This document shows, in pieces, positions 1 through 7,258 of a stretch of DNA of 25,608 bases. How positions within the stretch are numbered: the stretch's first letter is position 1; every line of letters begins with the position of its first letter. The position numbers and the translations under genes were made by a program. Origin of the DNA: Candidatus Saccharimonadia bacterium (GTDB lineage: Bacteria; Patescibacteriota; Saccharimonadia; Saccharimonadales; SZUA-47); the NCBI GenBank assembly GCA_938050265.1, contig CALLJT010000046.1:1-25608 (forward strand), given 5' to 3'. The notes below the pieces were generated by a model that was not told where the DNA came from, did no database searches, and was given only the letters and a program-made list of their open reading frames with translations.

Positions 1-345
1 CATCAGGGCATCCGCTACTACTTATCAAACATGGCAAACGTACTTATCCGCCTCGTGCTACTCCCCGGCTACAGAGATACCCAGTGTGGCTATAAAGCCT
101 TCACGGCATCTGCGCGTACGCTCCTGTTTGACCGGGTTACGATCGACGGGTGGGGGTTCGACATGGAAGTCCTGAAAATCGCTGTCGACCATCAGCTGAA
201 CGTGGCCCAACAGCCCATCTCAGACTGGAGTGACCCAAAGATCGAAGACAGCCTCAGCGGCGAATCGACTATGCGCGCAGCCATTAATACACTCAAAGAA
301 CTATGGTATATTAGGCGTAACGCATGGCTAAAAAAATACCAGTAG
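1..345 (+). CDS. Polyprenyl-phosphate glycosyltransferase (ALG5/DPM1-like GT2), C-terminal part
   Basis: The frame is open from base 1, so the gene begins upstream and only about 114 codons are seen. The visible part carries the hallmark of the dolichyl/undecaprenyl-phosphate glucosyl- or mannosyltransferase group of GT2: LPGYRDTQCGYKAF, followed by a GWGFDMEVL stretch and a short basic tail. Known members move a sugar from a nucleotide donor to a lipid phosphate on the cytoplasmic face. Its last 22 bases overlap the start of the next gene, a membrane glycosyltransferase that would be expected to use such a lipid-linked sugar, so the two probably form one glycosylation unit. The sugar cannot be told from the sequence. 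The Met at base 31 is internal, not the start. Confidence 0.85.
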   Translation, partial: HQGIRYYLSNMANVLIRLVLLPGYRDTQCGYKAFTASARTLLFDRVTIDGWGFDMEVLKIAVDHQLNVAQQPISDWSDPKIEDSLSGESTMRAAINTLKELWYIRRNAWLKKYQ

Positions 346-1859
346 AATCAACTCCTATACTTCCGCTTATATTCACGAGCATTACTGCATTCGTCGCTCT
401 ACAGTGGACAACGATAGACCGTCACAGTTTCTGGTTCGACGAAAGCTACACGTCGGCTATAACCAGATTTAGCGTACCAGAGCTCACGACACTCACAGCA
501 GCTGATGTCCACCCGCCACTATATTACGTACTTCTGAAGGCCTGGACTGCGGTGTTCGGGCGCAGCGACATGGCAATGCGTTCACTCAGTGCGCTACTTA
601 TGCTGATCGGCATTGGGCTGCTGTACGTGCTCACCCGCAAACTCGTACACGCTCGCGCGGCATCGTTCGCGGTGGCAGCCGCCAGTATTGGTCCGTTCGT
701 TATCCGTTACTCGCAGGAAGCACGCATGTATGCGCTCGCGTCTGTGTTCATTCTCGCTGCTACACTCATACTCGTAACGGCACTCTCACGTAACAACTCT
801 CGGGACTGGAAGCTCTGGGCACTCTATTCACTCTGTATCGCAGGCGGGCTCTACACCCACTACTTTAGTGGCCTCATCGTACTCGTGCACGGCGTATACG
901 TACTGCTGCACACACCCGGAAAGGCTCGGCGAGATACGTCGGTTTTTCACTGGGTGAAGCAACAGCTATCCGCACACCGCTCATGGTTCTTCGCGCTCAT
1001 CGCCGCAGTCGTAGCGTACATTCCTTGGATACCGACACTGGCAGCTCAAACAAAAGCCGTCAATGGCGGATTCTGGATACCTGACGTCAACGAAACATCG
1101 TTTCTTGATACGATCGGGCAGCTCGTCGCGTTCCAACCGATCGACCGAGGCAGTAGTGCGCTTGTGCGGATCATCGCGCTCGTCGGTATCTGTATGCTCG
1201 TCGGACTCAGTGTGTATGCACTCAAGCGACGAGTCCTTAGCGCGGCAACACTCTGGCTGACGTGCGGTTCAGTCGTCATTGTTAGTGTCGTATTATTTAT
1301 CATCTCCGTCCTACCGCAGACCACGTCATACTACTACCTCAGGTATTTCGCACAGTATGCGACGCTGTTTTATGGCGGCATTGGGCTGCTCGTGTATGCC
1401 ACAGTTGCGTCGGCAACGTCGACGCGCAAACGAGCAGTAGCAGGACTGAGCATCTTACTGCTTACCGTAGCGTTGCTATCCGGTGTCAGTCGAGTTATGC
1501 GCGGTGTCGACAAACAAGACAACCAAACAAACCGTGCGTTTTCAGCCGTCAACGTGCTCCATGCCCCAGGTGACAGCATTGTTACGTCTAAATTCAGCGA
1601 CTACTACGATGCACTGCACTACAACCGCACAGCAACTGAGCCCACACTGCTCACACCAGAAGAAGATTACGGCTCACTCGATCCTATTTTCGCGGTCGAC
1701 AACAGCACTGCAGACATCCAAGACATTTCGCCTCAGTCCGGAGTCGTCTGGTATATCTATAGCCCACACAACAAAGTCCCAGTCGACCACGCATGGGAGC
1801 TTCAGTCAGACTACTCGTTCGGACCGAGCACCCACGTCAGCGTCTACCACGTGCGCTAA
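324..1859 (+). CDS. GT-C (GT39/ArnT-like) integral membrane glycosyltransferase
   Basis: 511 aa with an N-terminal TM helix, then the motif FWFDESYT (Asp39-Glu40) and VHPPLYY at 63-68. This pattern is typical of GT-C enzymes of the PMT_2/ArnT type, whose first extracytoplasmic loop holds the catalytic acidic residue. About ten hydrophobic segments fill residues 10-390, followed by a roughly 120-residue soluble C-terminal domain. The family transfers a sugar from a lipid-phosphate carrier to a protein, lipid or glycan outside the membrane. The ATG overlaps the preceding transferase gene by 22 bases and has an AGG about nine bases upstream, so translational coupling is likely. The acceptor is unknown. 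It converges with the PEGA gene across a six-base gap. Confidence 0.85.
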   Translation: MAKKIPVESTPILPLIFTSITAFVALQWTTIDRHSFWFDESYTSAITRFSVPELTTLTAADVHPPLYYVLLKAWTAVFGRSDMAMRSLSALLMLIGIGLLYVLTRKLVHARAASFAVAAASIGPFVIRYSQEARMYALASVFILAATLILVTALSRNNSRDWKLWALYSLCIAGGLYTHYFSGLIVLVHGVYVLLHTPGKARRDTSVFHWVKQQLSAHRSWFFALIAAVVAYIPWIPTLAAQTKAVNGGFWIPDVNETSFLDTIGQLVAFQPIDRGSSALVRIIALVGICMLVGLSVYALKRRVLSAATLWLTCGSVVIVSVVLFIISVLPQTTSYYYLRYFAQYATLFYGGIGLLVYATVASATSTRKRAVAGLSILLLTVALLSGVSRVMRGVDKQDNQTNRAFSAVNVLHAPGDSIVTSKFSDYYDALHYNRTATEPTLLTPEEDYGSLDPIFAVDNSTADIQDISPQSGVVWYIYSPHNKVPVDHAWELQSDYSFGPSTHVSVYHVR

Positions 1860-1865
1860 GCAACA

Positions 1866-3353
1866 CTACTGGTCTGGGGCGAGGAGCGATGTTTCGACTA
1901 AACGCGCTGCTCCTGAGTCTCGTGTTTCTACAGAAATAATACGCTCACGACGATCATCAAATACGAGCGGCAATGCACCAACCGTATCGACTACAGCGTG
2001 CGTGTTATCACCAGTGAAGTCCGCAAAATAATGACTGGTGTCTGTTCTGAGCGTCATATAGCGGTTGTCGACCCAGTCAAACGATTCAATAGAAGCTATA
2101 TCTTGGCCAAGCACGTTCAGTGAATACGCGTATGTACGGTCTTCAGTAAACTCATGCGACGTAAAGCTGTCGCCTCCGCGAGCAATCACCGCCGATGCGT
2201 CATCGGACAACATGAGTTGCTGCGGGTCAGCGATACGCATAACGGTCGTCGGTACCGGTATGTCTGAGATTGAGCTACTTGAAATAGCTGCACGCGGATC
2301 GTCGTACACAATCACCCGATCTTCCGCAGGTGAGCTAATCGCCACAACCGGCGAATCGTCTCGACTACCAACGTCGAGAAGGTACGTATCCGACTCTTGT
2401 AGCCCTGTTCGGATAACCGAACGCTCATCGTCGCGCTCACGAAGTCGCACTTCTACTGTCCCGTCAGACGACAGCGCATCTGTCACATACAGCACGGTAT
2501 CCCGACCGGTTGCCGCGAACTCTATAACGCCTTCAATCAGGACTGCAGACTCACCTGAGGTCACGTTAGCTGTGTACAGAACACTCTCGTCTGCATCGTG
2601 CAGATACACACGGTCGCGTTTGCCGTCATGTAGCGTGGCACTCGTGAACGACACGAGAGGGATCGAATCGCGCAGTGTCACTGTTTGCTCAGGGTCTGTT
2701 CTGTCCGCGAGCACGTGCGTCGTAGTGCTCCCGGAGCTATACGCCGCAAGAAATGTCTTATTGTCGTCAGCCCACTGAACAGAGCCCCATACGCCGTCTT
2801 GCAGCTGCGTAGCGATTTCAGCAGGGAAGGGCACGTCTACCAGCCGAGGCGTACCGGACCGCAGATCCACGACATGTGCCTCACCCGGGGTTTTGTTATA
2901 CATCAACAGTAGCCAGCGACCATCGTCACTCTGGGACACGACGTCGGGTGCGGCTGGCAGATTAAGATACTGCTTCTGGCTCAGACTCTCTGGCACAAGC
3001 CGCACGTACGTCAACCGGCGCAAACTACCACCATCCAGACGTACAGAGCGCTGCCACGGCCAGTATCCTGCGCGCTTGAGCTCTATAGAATAATTTCCCT
3101 CGGGTACGACCAATCGAGCGTCTGTTTTACCTGACTGCTTCTCGCCGTTCAGATAGACGTCAGCTGAAACAGGTTCAGTATCTATATACATCAAACCGTT
3201 CTGGATGACCGTACCCTCAGAATCGACATAAAAGCCTCGCGACACATACACGAGGAGCACCGTAGCCAGTGCGATCACGACACTGAGCAAAGCGTATCCG
3301 ACCATAAGTTTGCGGCGTTTTTGTTTCTTTTTCTGCGGATCTAAGTAGTCCAT
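1866..3353 (-). CDS. Membrane-anchored PEGA-domain / beta-propeller-like protein
   Basis: 495 aa when started at the ATG of MDYLDPQKKKQK; an upstream ATG 16 codons earlier gives an unlikely Cys-rich leader. A basic cytoplasmic tip precedes one TM helix (about 16-36). Next comes a PEGA domain (about 50-115) with the telltale IDTEPVSADVYLNGE, then PEGNYSIELKRAGYWPW. The remaining 370 residues are rich in short beta-strand repeats (DDGRWLLLMYN, ADDNKTFLAAY), like a WD40/TolB-type propeller. PEGA domains are known in surface and extracytoplasmic proteins, so this is probably an envelope protein exposed outside. No enzyme motif is seen. A TATACT hexamer lies seven bases before the ATG, suggesting a leaderless transcript. 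Confidence 0.75.
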   Translation of the reverse strand: MDYLDPQKKKQKRRKLMVGYALLSVVIALATVLLVYVSRGFYVDSEGTVIQNGLMYIDTEPVSADVYLNGEKQSGKTDARLVVPEGNYSIELKRAGYWPWQRSVRLDGGSLRRLTYVRLVPESLSQKQYLNLPAAPDVVSQSDDGRWLLLMYNKTPGEAHVVDLRSGTPRLVDVPFPAEIATQLQDGVWGSVQWADDNKTFLAAYSSGSTTTHVLADRTDPEQTVTLRDSIPLVSFTSATLHDGKRDRVYLHDADESVLYTANVTSGESAVLIEGVIEFAATGRDTVLYVTDALSSDGTVEVRLRERDDERSVIRTGLQESDTYLLDVGSRDDSPVVAISSPAEDRVIVYDDPRAAISSSSISDIPVPTTVMRIADPQQLMLSDDASAVIARGGDSFTSHEFTEDRTYAYSLNVLGQDIASIESFDWVDNRYMTLRTDTSHYFADFTGDNTHAVVDTVGALPLVFDDRRERIISVETRDSGAARLVETSLLAPDQ

Positions 3354-3360
3354 AGCCTGT

Positions 3361-3366
3361 AGTATA
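3361..3366 (-). promoter_or_regulatory. -10 hexamer TATACT of the PEGA gene (leaderless type)
   Basis: TATACT on the minus strand, separated from the ATG by seven bases. A transcript from this box would start at or next to the A of the ATG, leaving no room for a Shine-Dalgarno site. No clear -35 is visible. Confidence 0.5.
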
Positions 3367-3470
3367 TAGCATGTCGCATACAGTACGCAGGGACGACACA
3401 CGCAACGCAGTTCTTCGCTTGATAAAACAACTCAGAAGAGCTACCATATACATACAAGGGTAGCAACGAC

Positions 3471-3485
3471 AGACGATAATCGTCT
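3471..3485. promoter_or_regulatory. 15-bp perfect palindrome in a divergent promoter region
   Basis: AGACGATAATCGTCT reads the same on both strands around a central A. It contains GATAAT, usable as a -10 for the gene at 3521, so a dimeric repressor bound here would cover that promoter. It lies 118 bases from the PEGA start on the other strand. The regulator is unknown. Confidence 0.4.
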
Positions 3486-3520
3486 ACACACAGCTTCAAA
3501 CATGAAAAAGGAACATACGC

Positions 3521-4606
3521 GTGGGTAAAACGGTACAAATAAACGGCAAAAAATACGACGCAACAACCGGCAAACTCATCCGTTCAAACACGGCCAAACA
3601 ATCTAAACGTGCCGCCGCTCCGACCTCTATTGACGGTGTTGTACCAGGTGCACGAGCAAAGCGTGCGACAAAACGCACCAGCGCGAAGCGCAGTCCGGCG
3701 AAACCTGTCGTAAAAACACCTCAGAAATCTCGCACCCTCATGCGAACAGCCGTTAAAAAACCATCTGCTAAAAAATCTTCTACGACCCCCATCTCTAAAT
3801 CACAGCTCGGTACATCCCGGGCACGCTCAAACGCCGCTCGGACCAGTCACAAAAGTCCACATGTATCCAAGTTTAACGGTGTTGGTATGCAACCCCAGCC
3901 AGTTAAAAAAGTCGTCAAACCGATGTCTGTCAAAGCTCACCCAGCTACACGCACAGCCAGGCCGTCGCTCGCTCAGCGCAAAAAAGCCGCCAACGTCGCT
4001 GGTCGCGCTGCATCAGCAGCAACAGTGGCCAAGAAAAACGTAGCTGCCGCAAAGCTTATAGAATCAGCACTCGAACGCGCAGACGCTCACACGCAACCAG
4101 CTCACACACCTGCGAAAAAGCGCACGAAGCTCGCACATAAACTCGGCATCAGTGCACGCGCCATGTCGGTCAGTGCAGCCGTGCTTGCCGCTGTACTACT
4201 CGGTGGATTTTTTGCACTACAAAACGTGCCAAACCTCAGCATGAGAGTTGCAGCTGCTCGAGCCGGGCTAGACGCAACACTACCAAAATACAACCCGTCA
4301 GGCTTTACCTACAACGGACCAATACAGTACAGCCCCGGCAAAGTAACCATATCGTTCCGCTCAACTACAGACGACAGGAACTATGACCTGATACAAAGCT
4401 CTAGCAACTGGAGCAGTGAATCACTGCTGGACAACTTCGTAGTTGAAGGTAACACCCCGTATCAAACATTTGAAGACCGCGGACGCACACTCTACATCTA
4501 CGGCGGATCAAACGCTACATGGGTCGACAATGGCATCTGGTACCAAATTGAAGGCGACTCACGCATGTCCACAGATCAGCTGATCCGCGTCGCTGCCAGC
4601 ATGTAG
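3521..4606 (+). CDS. Histone-H1-like basic tail + TM + DUF4367-like membrane protein
   Basis: 361 aa. It starts at a GTG (MGKTVQINGKKYDATTG) with an AAGGA site eight bases upstream. Residues 20-205 are extremely rich in Lys, Arg, Ala, Ser and Pro, with AKR, AKK and KKP steps like histone H1 tails. One TM helix follows (about 213-233), then a folded C-terminal domain of some 110 residues. Its YNPSGFTYNGPIQYSPG, DLIQSSSNW and WVDNGIWYQIEG segments look like the DUF4367/outer-domain type. By the positive-inside rule the basic tail is cytoplasmic and the C-terminus outside, so the tail could touch the nucleoid, RNA or the membrane surface. An eight-codon ORF (3502-3528, MKKEHTRG) overlaps the GTG and may couple translation. 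Confidence 0.75.
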   Translation: MGKTVQINGKKYDATTGKLIRSNTAKQSKRAAAPTSIDGVVPGARAKRATKRTSAKRSPAKPVVKTPQKSRTLMRTAVKKPSAKKSSTTPISKSQLGTSRARSNAARTSHKSPHVSKFNGVGMQPQPVKKVVKPMSVKAHPATRTARPSLAQRKKAANVAGRAASAATVAKKNVAAAKLIESALERADAHTQPAHTPAKKRTKLAHKLGISARAMSVSAAVLAAVLLGGFFALQNVPNLSMRVAAARAGLDATLPKYNPSGFTYNGPIQYSPGKVTISFRSTTDDRNYDLIQSSSNWSSESLLDNFVVEGNTPYQTFEDRGRTLYIYGGSNATWVDNGIWYQIEGDSRMSTDQLIRVAASM

Positions 4607-4987
4607 TCCACTTTTAAATGCATTTCATTTTAGTTGCAAATTCTACAACCACCTTCGGCTGAGTCCGAAGTGAGCTTCAAGCCGCTGGCTCGCGGAAGCT
4701 ATTCTATATGGGAGACACCTATGAAACCGGATTATTGTGTCGGTGACTTTAGGAGCAGAATACCAGATGACCGAGGTTTGGCCGGCTTGATATGAGGTAA
4801 GTTTGAGCAGATGAGAACACGAGTCATCGGCATCTTGTGCGACAGAAAAGGTCAAACCCATCACACAGCGGGCAGTCACCATGCTATCTACTTAGCTCGA
4901 AACCGAGAGCTGAGTGTCGCTGTCATCATCAATAAACCCATCAATCGACTGCGCCCACTTGAGCACGACTAGGGGTCTGTCTGGGCA
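4607..4987. other. Intergenic stretch with hairpins and a broken or tiny ORF pair
   Basis: This 381-base gap has no full-size gene. At 4653-4670 CTTCGG pairs with CCGAAG. At 4673-4700 AGCTT plus CCGC pair with GCGG plus AAGCT around a four-base bulge. There is no T-run, so neither is a classic terminator for the upstream gene. The plus strand is open in one frame from 4634 to 4972 except for a single TGA at 4793-4795 (see separate entry). The minus strand has a 79-codon ORF (4643-4882) without a convincing promoter or ribosome site, probably a shadow. Confidence 0.5.
4634..4972 (+). pseudogene. Possible decayed gene or two small proteins split by an in-frame TGA
   Basis: One frame is open from 4634 to 4972 but for a TGA at 4793-4795. 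The first half could start at GTG 4670 or ATG 4721; the ATG has GGAG six bases upstream and would give 24 aa. The second half starts at ATG 4811 and gives 53 aa, with VIGILCDRKGQTHH and ELSVAVIINKP having a protein-like residue mix. I recognise no family. The options are a pseudogene with one nonsense mutation, two translationally linked small proteins, or chance. TGA reassignment is excluded because other genes here end on TGA. Confidence 0.3.
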
Positions 4988-5413
4988 TTACTGTCCATCG
5001 CGGATTTGCATCCAAATTTGTCCTAAATGGTTTTTACCCAAGCCGTCTTTACCGATGCCCCAAAAATAATCAGTAGGTGAATCTTCTTCTATTGTGCTCC
5101 CTGTCGTACTGTCTAAGACCGAGCGGACTTCTTCATGCTGTTCATATTTTGCGGTTAAGATATCTTTCATGATCCCAATTTTCTTGTCGCCCCATTCTGG
5201 GTCACGAAAAGCCCCATACTGACCGTTCGATAGGGTCTTAGCTACGAGCGGACTCCGTGCAGCCAATATAGCTTTTTTTGCGTCTTGATCAATACTTTTT
5301 GTGACCTGAAACGCATGTTCGGCAGTAGGGTAGAGTACACCATTATATTCAACCGCGTGTGCGGAGAAATTGTTCAAAGCATCAAAAGGACCTGTATAGA
5401 ATTTTGCAGTCAT
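4988..5413 (-). CDS. NADAR-family (YbiA/DUF1768) N-glycosidase-like protein
   Basis: 141 aa, a full-length single NADAR domain. FDALNNFS (10-17), YPTAEHAFQ (28-36) and the C-terminal block DYFWGIGKDGLGKNHLGQ (from about 114) are the conserved family segments. Known members cleave N-glycosidic bonds: plant and bacterial YbiA-like proteins act on damaged riboflavin precursors, and others remove ADP-ribose from guanine in DNA and serve as antitoxins to DarT-type toxins. No DarT-like gene is next to it, so housekeeping metabolite or ADP-ribose repair is likelier, but the substrate is not decided. TAGAAT sits seven bases before the ATG. A CopY/BlaI-like palindrome lies 29 bases further upstream. 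Confidence 0.88.
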   Translation of the reverse strand: MTAKFYTGPFDALNNFSAHAVEYNGVLYPTAEHAFQVTKSIDQDAKKAILAARSPLVAKTLSNGQYGAFRDPEWGDKKIGIMKDILTAKYEQHEEVRSVLDSTTGSTIEEDSPTDYFWGIGKDGLGKNHLGQIWMQIRDGQ

Positions 5414-5420
5414 GTCCCCA

Positions 5421-5426
5421 ATTCTA
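5421..5426 (-). promoter_or_regulatory. -10 hexamer TAGAAT of the NADAR gene (leaderless type)
   Basis: TAGAAT on the minus strand with seven bases to the ATG, placing the predicted transcript start at or beside the start codon. The intervening GGGGA could be read as a ribosome site but would be too close to the ATG. Confidence 0.5.
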
Positions 5427-5454
5427 CCACACCCCTGTGGCTGTGAGCCTCAAC

Positions 5455-5468
5455 ACTACAATTGTAGT
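5455..5468. promoter_or_regulatory. 14-bp palindrome containing TACAATTGTA
   Basis: ACTACAATTGTAGT is a perfect palindrome just upstream of the NADAR promoter. It fits the TACANNTGTA operator consensus known for BlaI/MecI/CopY-type winged-helix repressors. The same ten-base core recurs at 12971-12980. No such repressor is in the window. Confidence 0.4.
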
Positions 5469-5476
5469 TGATAGAT

Positions 5477-5899
5477 TTATTTCGCCTGGAGGGTTACGCC
5501 AGCAGCATCGGCGATACGCTGGAGGTCTTGGTACGTCTGCTGAAGCTTAGCTTCGAGGTTTTTACCACTGAGCTTTTTGGGTGGCTTTAGCATGTAATAG
5601 ATCTCTTTTATATCATTTTCGATCGTTTCGATACGGTCTTCAAGGCTCGTGACGCGCAGACTTAAGTCCCGTGTTGCCTTTGTGTTCTCGTCAACCTTCG
5701 TAGTTAGTTTAGATACGGCGCCTTCGAGGCCATCCATACGTCCTTCGAGGCCGTCTATACGGGTCTCAATACCATCCATACGTCCTTCGAGGCCGTCAAA
5801 TCTTTCATTAATACCTTCGACGATCGGCGCCATGACATCAACGACCGTCGTGGTCATCATGGTCTGTAGTTGTGATAAATCGTCTTTCGTTAAGGCCAT
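5477..5899 (-). CDS. Small coiled-coil protein of unknown function
   Basis: 140 aa, hydrophilic, no TM segment. Residues 25-105 form heptad repeats, with the unit DGLEGRM/DGIETRI occurring four times in a row. At DNA level this is a 21-base repeat (CGTCCTTCGAGGCCGTC-like). The N-terminus (MALTKDDLSQLQTMM) and the C-terminus (LEAKLQQTYQDLQRIADAAG) look helical too. Such proteins form trimers or dimers and often act as spacers or scaffold partners, but no function can be named. A TATGAT hexamer is six bases before the ATG, suggesting a leaderless transcript. It sits between the NADAR gene and the inverted-repeat element, on the same strand as both neighbours. Confidence 0.75.
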   Translation of the reverse strand: MALTKDDLSQLQTMMTTTVVDVMAPIVEGINERFDGLEGRMDGIETRIDGLEGRMDGLEGAVSKLTTKVDENTKATRDLSLRVTSLEDRIETIENDIKEIYYMLKPPKKLSGKNLEAKLQQTYQDLQRIADAAGVTLQAK

Positions 5900-5905
5900 A
5901 CCTCT

Positions 5906-5911
5906 ATCATA
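5906..5911 (-). promoter_or_regulatory. -10 hexamer TATGAT of the coiled-coil gene (leaderless type)
   Basis: TATGAT on the minus strand with six bases (AGAGGT) to the ATG. The AGAGGT touches the ATG directly, too close to work as a ribosome site. Confidence 0.5.
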
Positions 5912-5940
5912 CCACTGCAGCGAATGATGGTCTATAAACC

Positions 5941-6059
5941 CTGGCCCACATTCACTTTTTCCTCAAGAGTAGTATATGCGTGGTGCAACCAGAGGCGACC
6001 CTCCTAAGGGCGCCCCTGCGTGCAGGCGCTACTCGGAGGGAAAAGTGAGTGTGGGCCAG
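5941..6059. repeat. 119-bp inverted-repeat element (possible MITE or structured RNA)
   Basis: The outer 24 bases (5941-5964) are the reverse complement of 6036-6059 with two differences, both T against C, which still pair as G-U in plus-strand RNA. Inside, GAGTAG (5967-5972) pairs with CTACTC next to the right arm. The 50-odd bases left hold three small hairpins: TGGT/ACCA, CCCT/AGGG and CCTG/CAGG. The whole can fold as a long stem closing a three-hairpin multiloop. It ends exactly at the rarA stop codon. No target-site duplication and no T-run are seen. Confidence 0.6.
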
Positions 6060-7235
6060 CTACGAATCTTCAAGTTCTTTGGGTAAAAATCCTTCGCTAG
6101 GTTTGAAGTCTGCTTCCCATTTATAATCCTTATTATAGCCGAGGTCTTTCATGAGTTTTGTGGGGGCGTTCCGGAGATGCAGGGGGACTTTTGCGTTTGG
6201 GTGGTCAGCGACCTGCTTCTTGGCGGCGTACATCGCGTCCGTTGCGGCACGTGATTTGGGCGACTCTGCGAGCGCCATCGCGGCGTGAGACAAAATATAT
6301 TCGCTCTCAGGCATACCAACTCGCTCGACCGCCTGGAACGCCGCGGTTGCCAGTGTCAACGCATACGGAGCAGCCATGCCAATGTCTTCGCTTGCAAAAA
6401 TCACCATGCGCCTGGCGATAAACAGTGGGTCCTCGCCACCAACAATAAGTCTATGCAGGTAATACAAACTGCCTTCGACATTGCTGCCGCGCATCGATTT
6501 GATAAACGCCGACGCGAGATTATAGTGTTCATCACCGTTTTTATCAAACTGGTAGTTTGTACGCTGTAGGACGGTTTTTATGTGACCCTCAGTTATGCTG
6601 TCCTTGGCTTTTGAAAGCTGCGTTGCGATTTCGATCGTGTTGATAGCTGTCCGGGCGTCCCCACCAGACATTTGAGCCAGCAGCTTCACGGCTTTCGGAG
6701 CAACCGATCTCCCGACCGCTTTTGCAGCCTTTTTTATTAATTTAGAGAGGGCCTTTTCATCAAGTGCATTCAGTACAACCACTTTTGTGCGACTCAAAAG
6801 CGCGTTATTCACCTCAAAGCTTGGGTTTTCTGTCGTCGCGCCAATCAATACAAGCAGCCCTGATTCAATATGTGGCAAAAACGCGTCCTGCTGCGACTTA
6901 TTAAACCGGTGCACCTCGTCGACAAACAGTACCGTCTGTGTCTGCAAACGTTTATTTTGACGAGCACGTTCTACAACCTCTCGCACGTCTTTGACGCCTG
7001 CAGTAACCGCAGACAGCTCTACGAAGTCTGTTTCAGGCCAGGCCGCATTGAGTATGCGCGCAATTGTTGTTTTTCCAGTGCCAGGTGGCCCCCACAAAAT
7101 AATACTGGTCGGCTGTTTATTTGCTACCAGCAGGGCGAGTAAACCGCTCTTATTCGTCAAGTGCTCTTGACCAGCTAATTCAGCAATACGTTTTGGTCGC
7201 AACCGTTCCGCAAGCGGCACATACACTCCATCCAT
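6060..7235 (-). CDS. rarA: RarA/MgsA-type AAA+ ATPase (replication-associated recombination protein)
   Basis: 391 aa. N-terminal PLAERLRPKRIAELAGQEHL; Walker A GPPGTGKT (49-56); Walker B VLFVDEVHRF (102-111); sensor region IGATTENPSFE (131-141); then the MgsA helical domain with YYLHRLIVGGEDPLFIARRM. Family members act at stalled replication forks and are related to clamp loaders and RuvB. The C-terminus stops at EGFLPKELEDS, where many relatives carry about 20-50 further residues (E. coli RarA has 447 aa); the stop touches the inverted-repeat element, which may have shortened the gene. TACACT lies six bases before the ATG. gltX is just upstream on the same strand with 23 bases between. Confidence 0.93.
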   Translation of the reverse strand: MDGVYVPLAERLRPKRIAELAGQEHLTNKSGLLALLVANKQPTSIILWGPPGTGKTTIARILNAAWPETDFVELSAVTAGVKDVREVVERARQNKRLQTQTVLFVDEVHRFNKSQQDAFLPHIESGLLVLIGATTENPSFEVNNALLSRTKVVVLNALDEKALSKLIKKAAKAVGRSVAPKAVKLLAQMSGGDARTAINTIEIATQLSKAKDSITEGHIKTVLQRTNYQFDKNGDEHYNLASAFIKSMRGSNVEGSLYYLHRLIVGGEDPLFIARRMVIFASEDIGMAAPYALTLATAAFQAVERVGMPESEYILSHAAMALAESPKSRAATDAMYAAKKQVADHPNAKVPLHLRNAPTKLMKDLGYNKDYKWEADFKPSEGFLPKELEDS

Positions 7236-7241
7236 GCTTTC

Positions 7242-7247
7242 AGTGTA
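7242..7247 (-). promoter_or_regulatory. -10 hexamer TACACT of rarA (leaderless type)
   Basis: TACACT on the minus strand with six bases (GAAAGC) to the rarA ATG. It lies in the short gap after the gltX stop, so rarA can be transcribed independently of gltX. Confidence 0.45.
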
Positions 7248-7258
7248 TCACTCACTCA

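Noticed and set aside
1483..2031. 182-codon plus-strand ORF across the end of the GT-C gene
   Set aside because: Out of frame with the transferase and Ser/Thr-rich without any motif.
2065..2778. Long plus-strand ORF (237 codons) opposite the PEGA gene
   Set aside because: Ser/Arg-rich shadow translation of the opposite strand. The PEGA frame has clear domain motifs and a promoter.
4793..4795. TGA read as an amino acid (Gracilibacteria-type code)
   Set aside because: fur, the 14748 permease and the DUF21/CBS gene end on TGA at natural C-termini.
4988..5413. DarT-NADAR toxin-antitoxin pair
   Set aside because: NADAR is clear, but neither neighbour resembles DarT.
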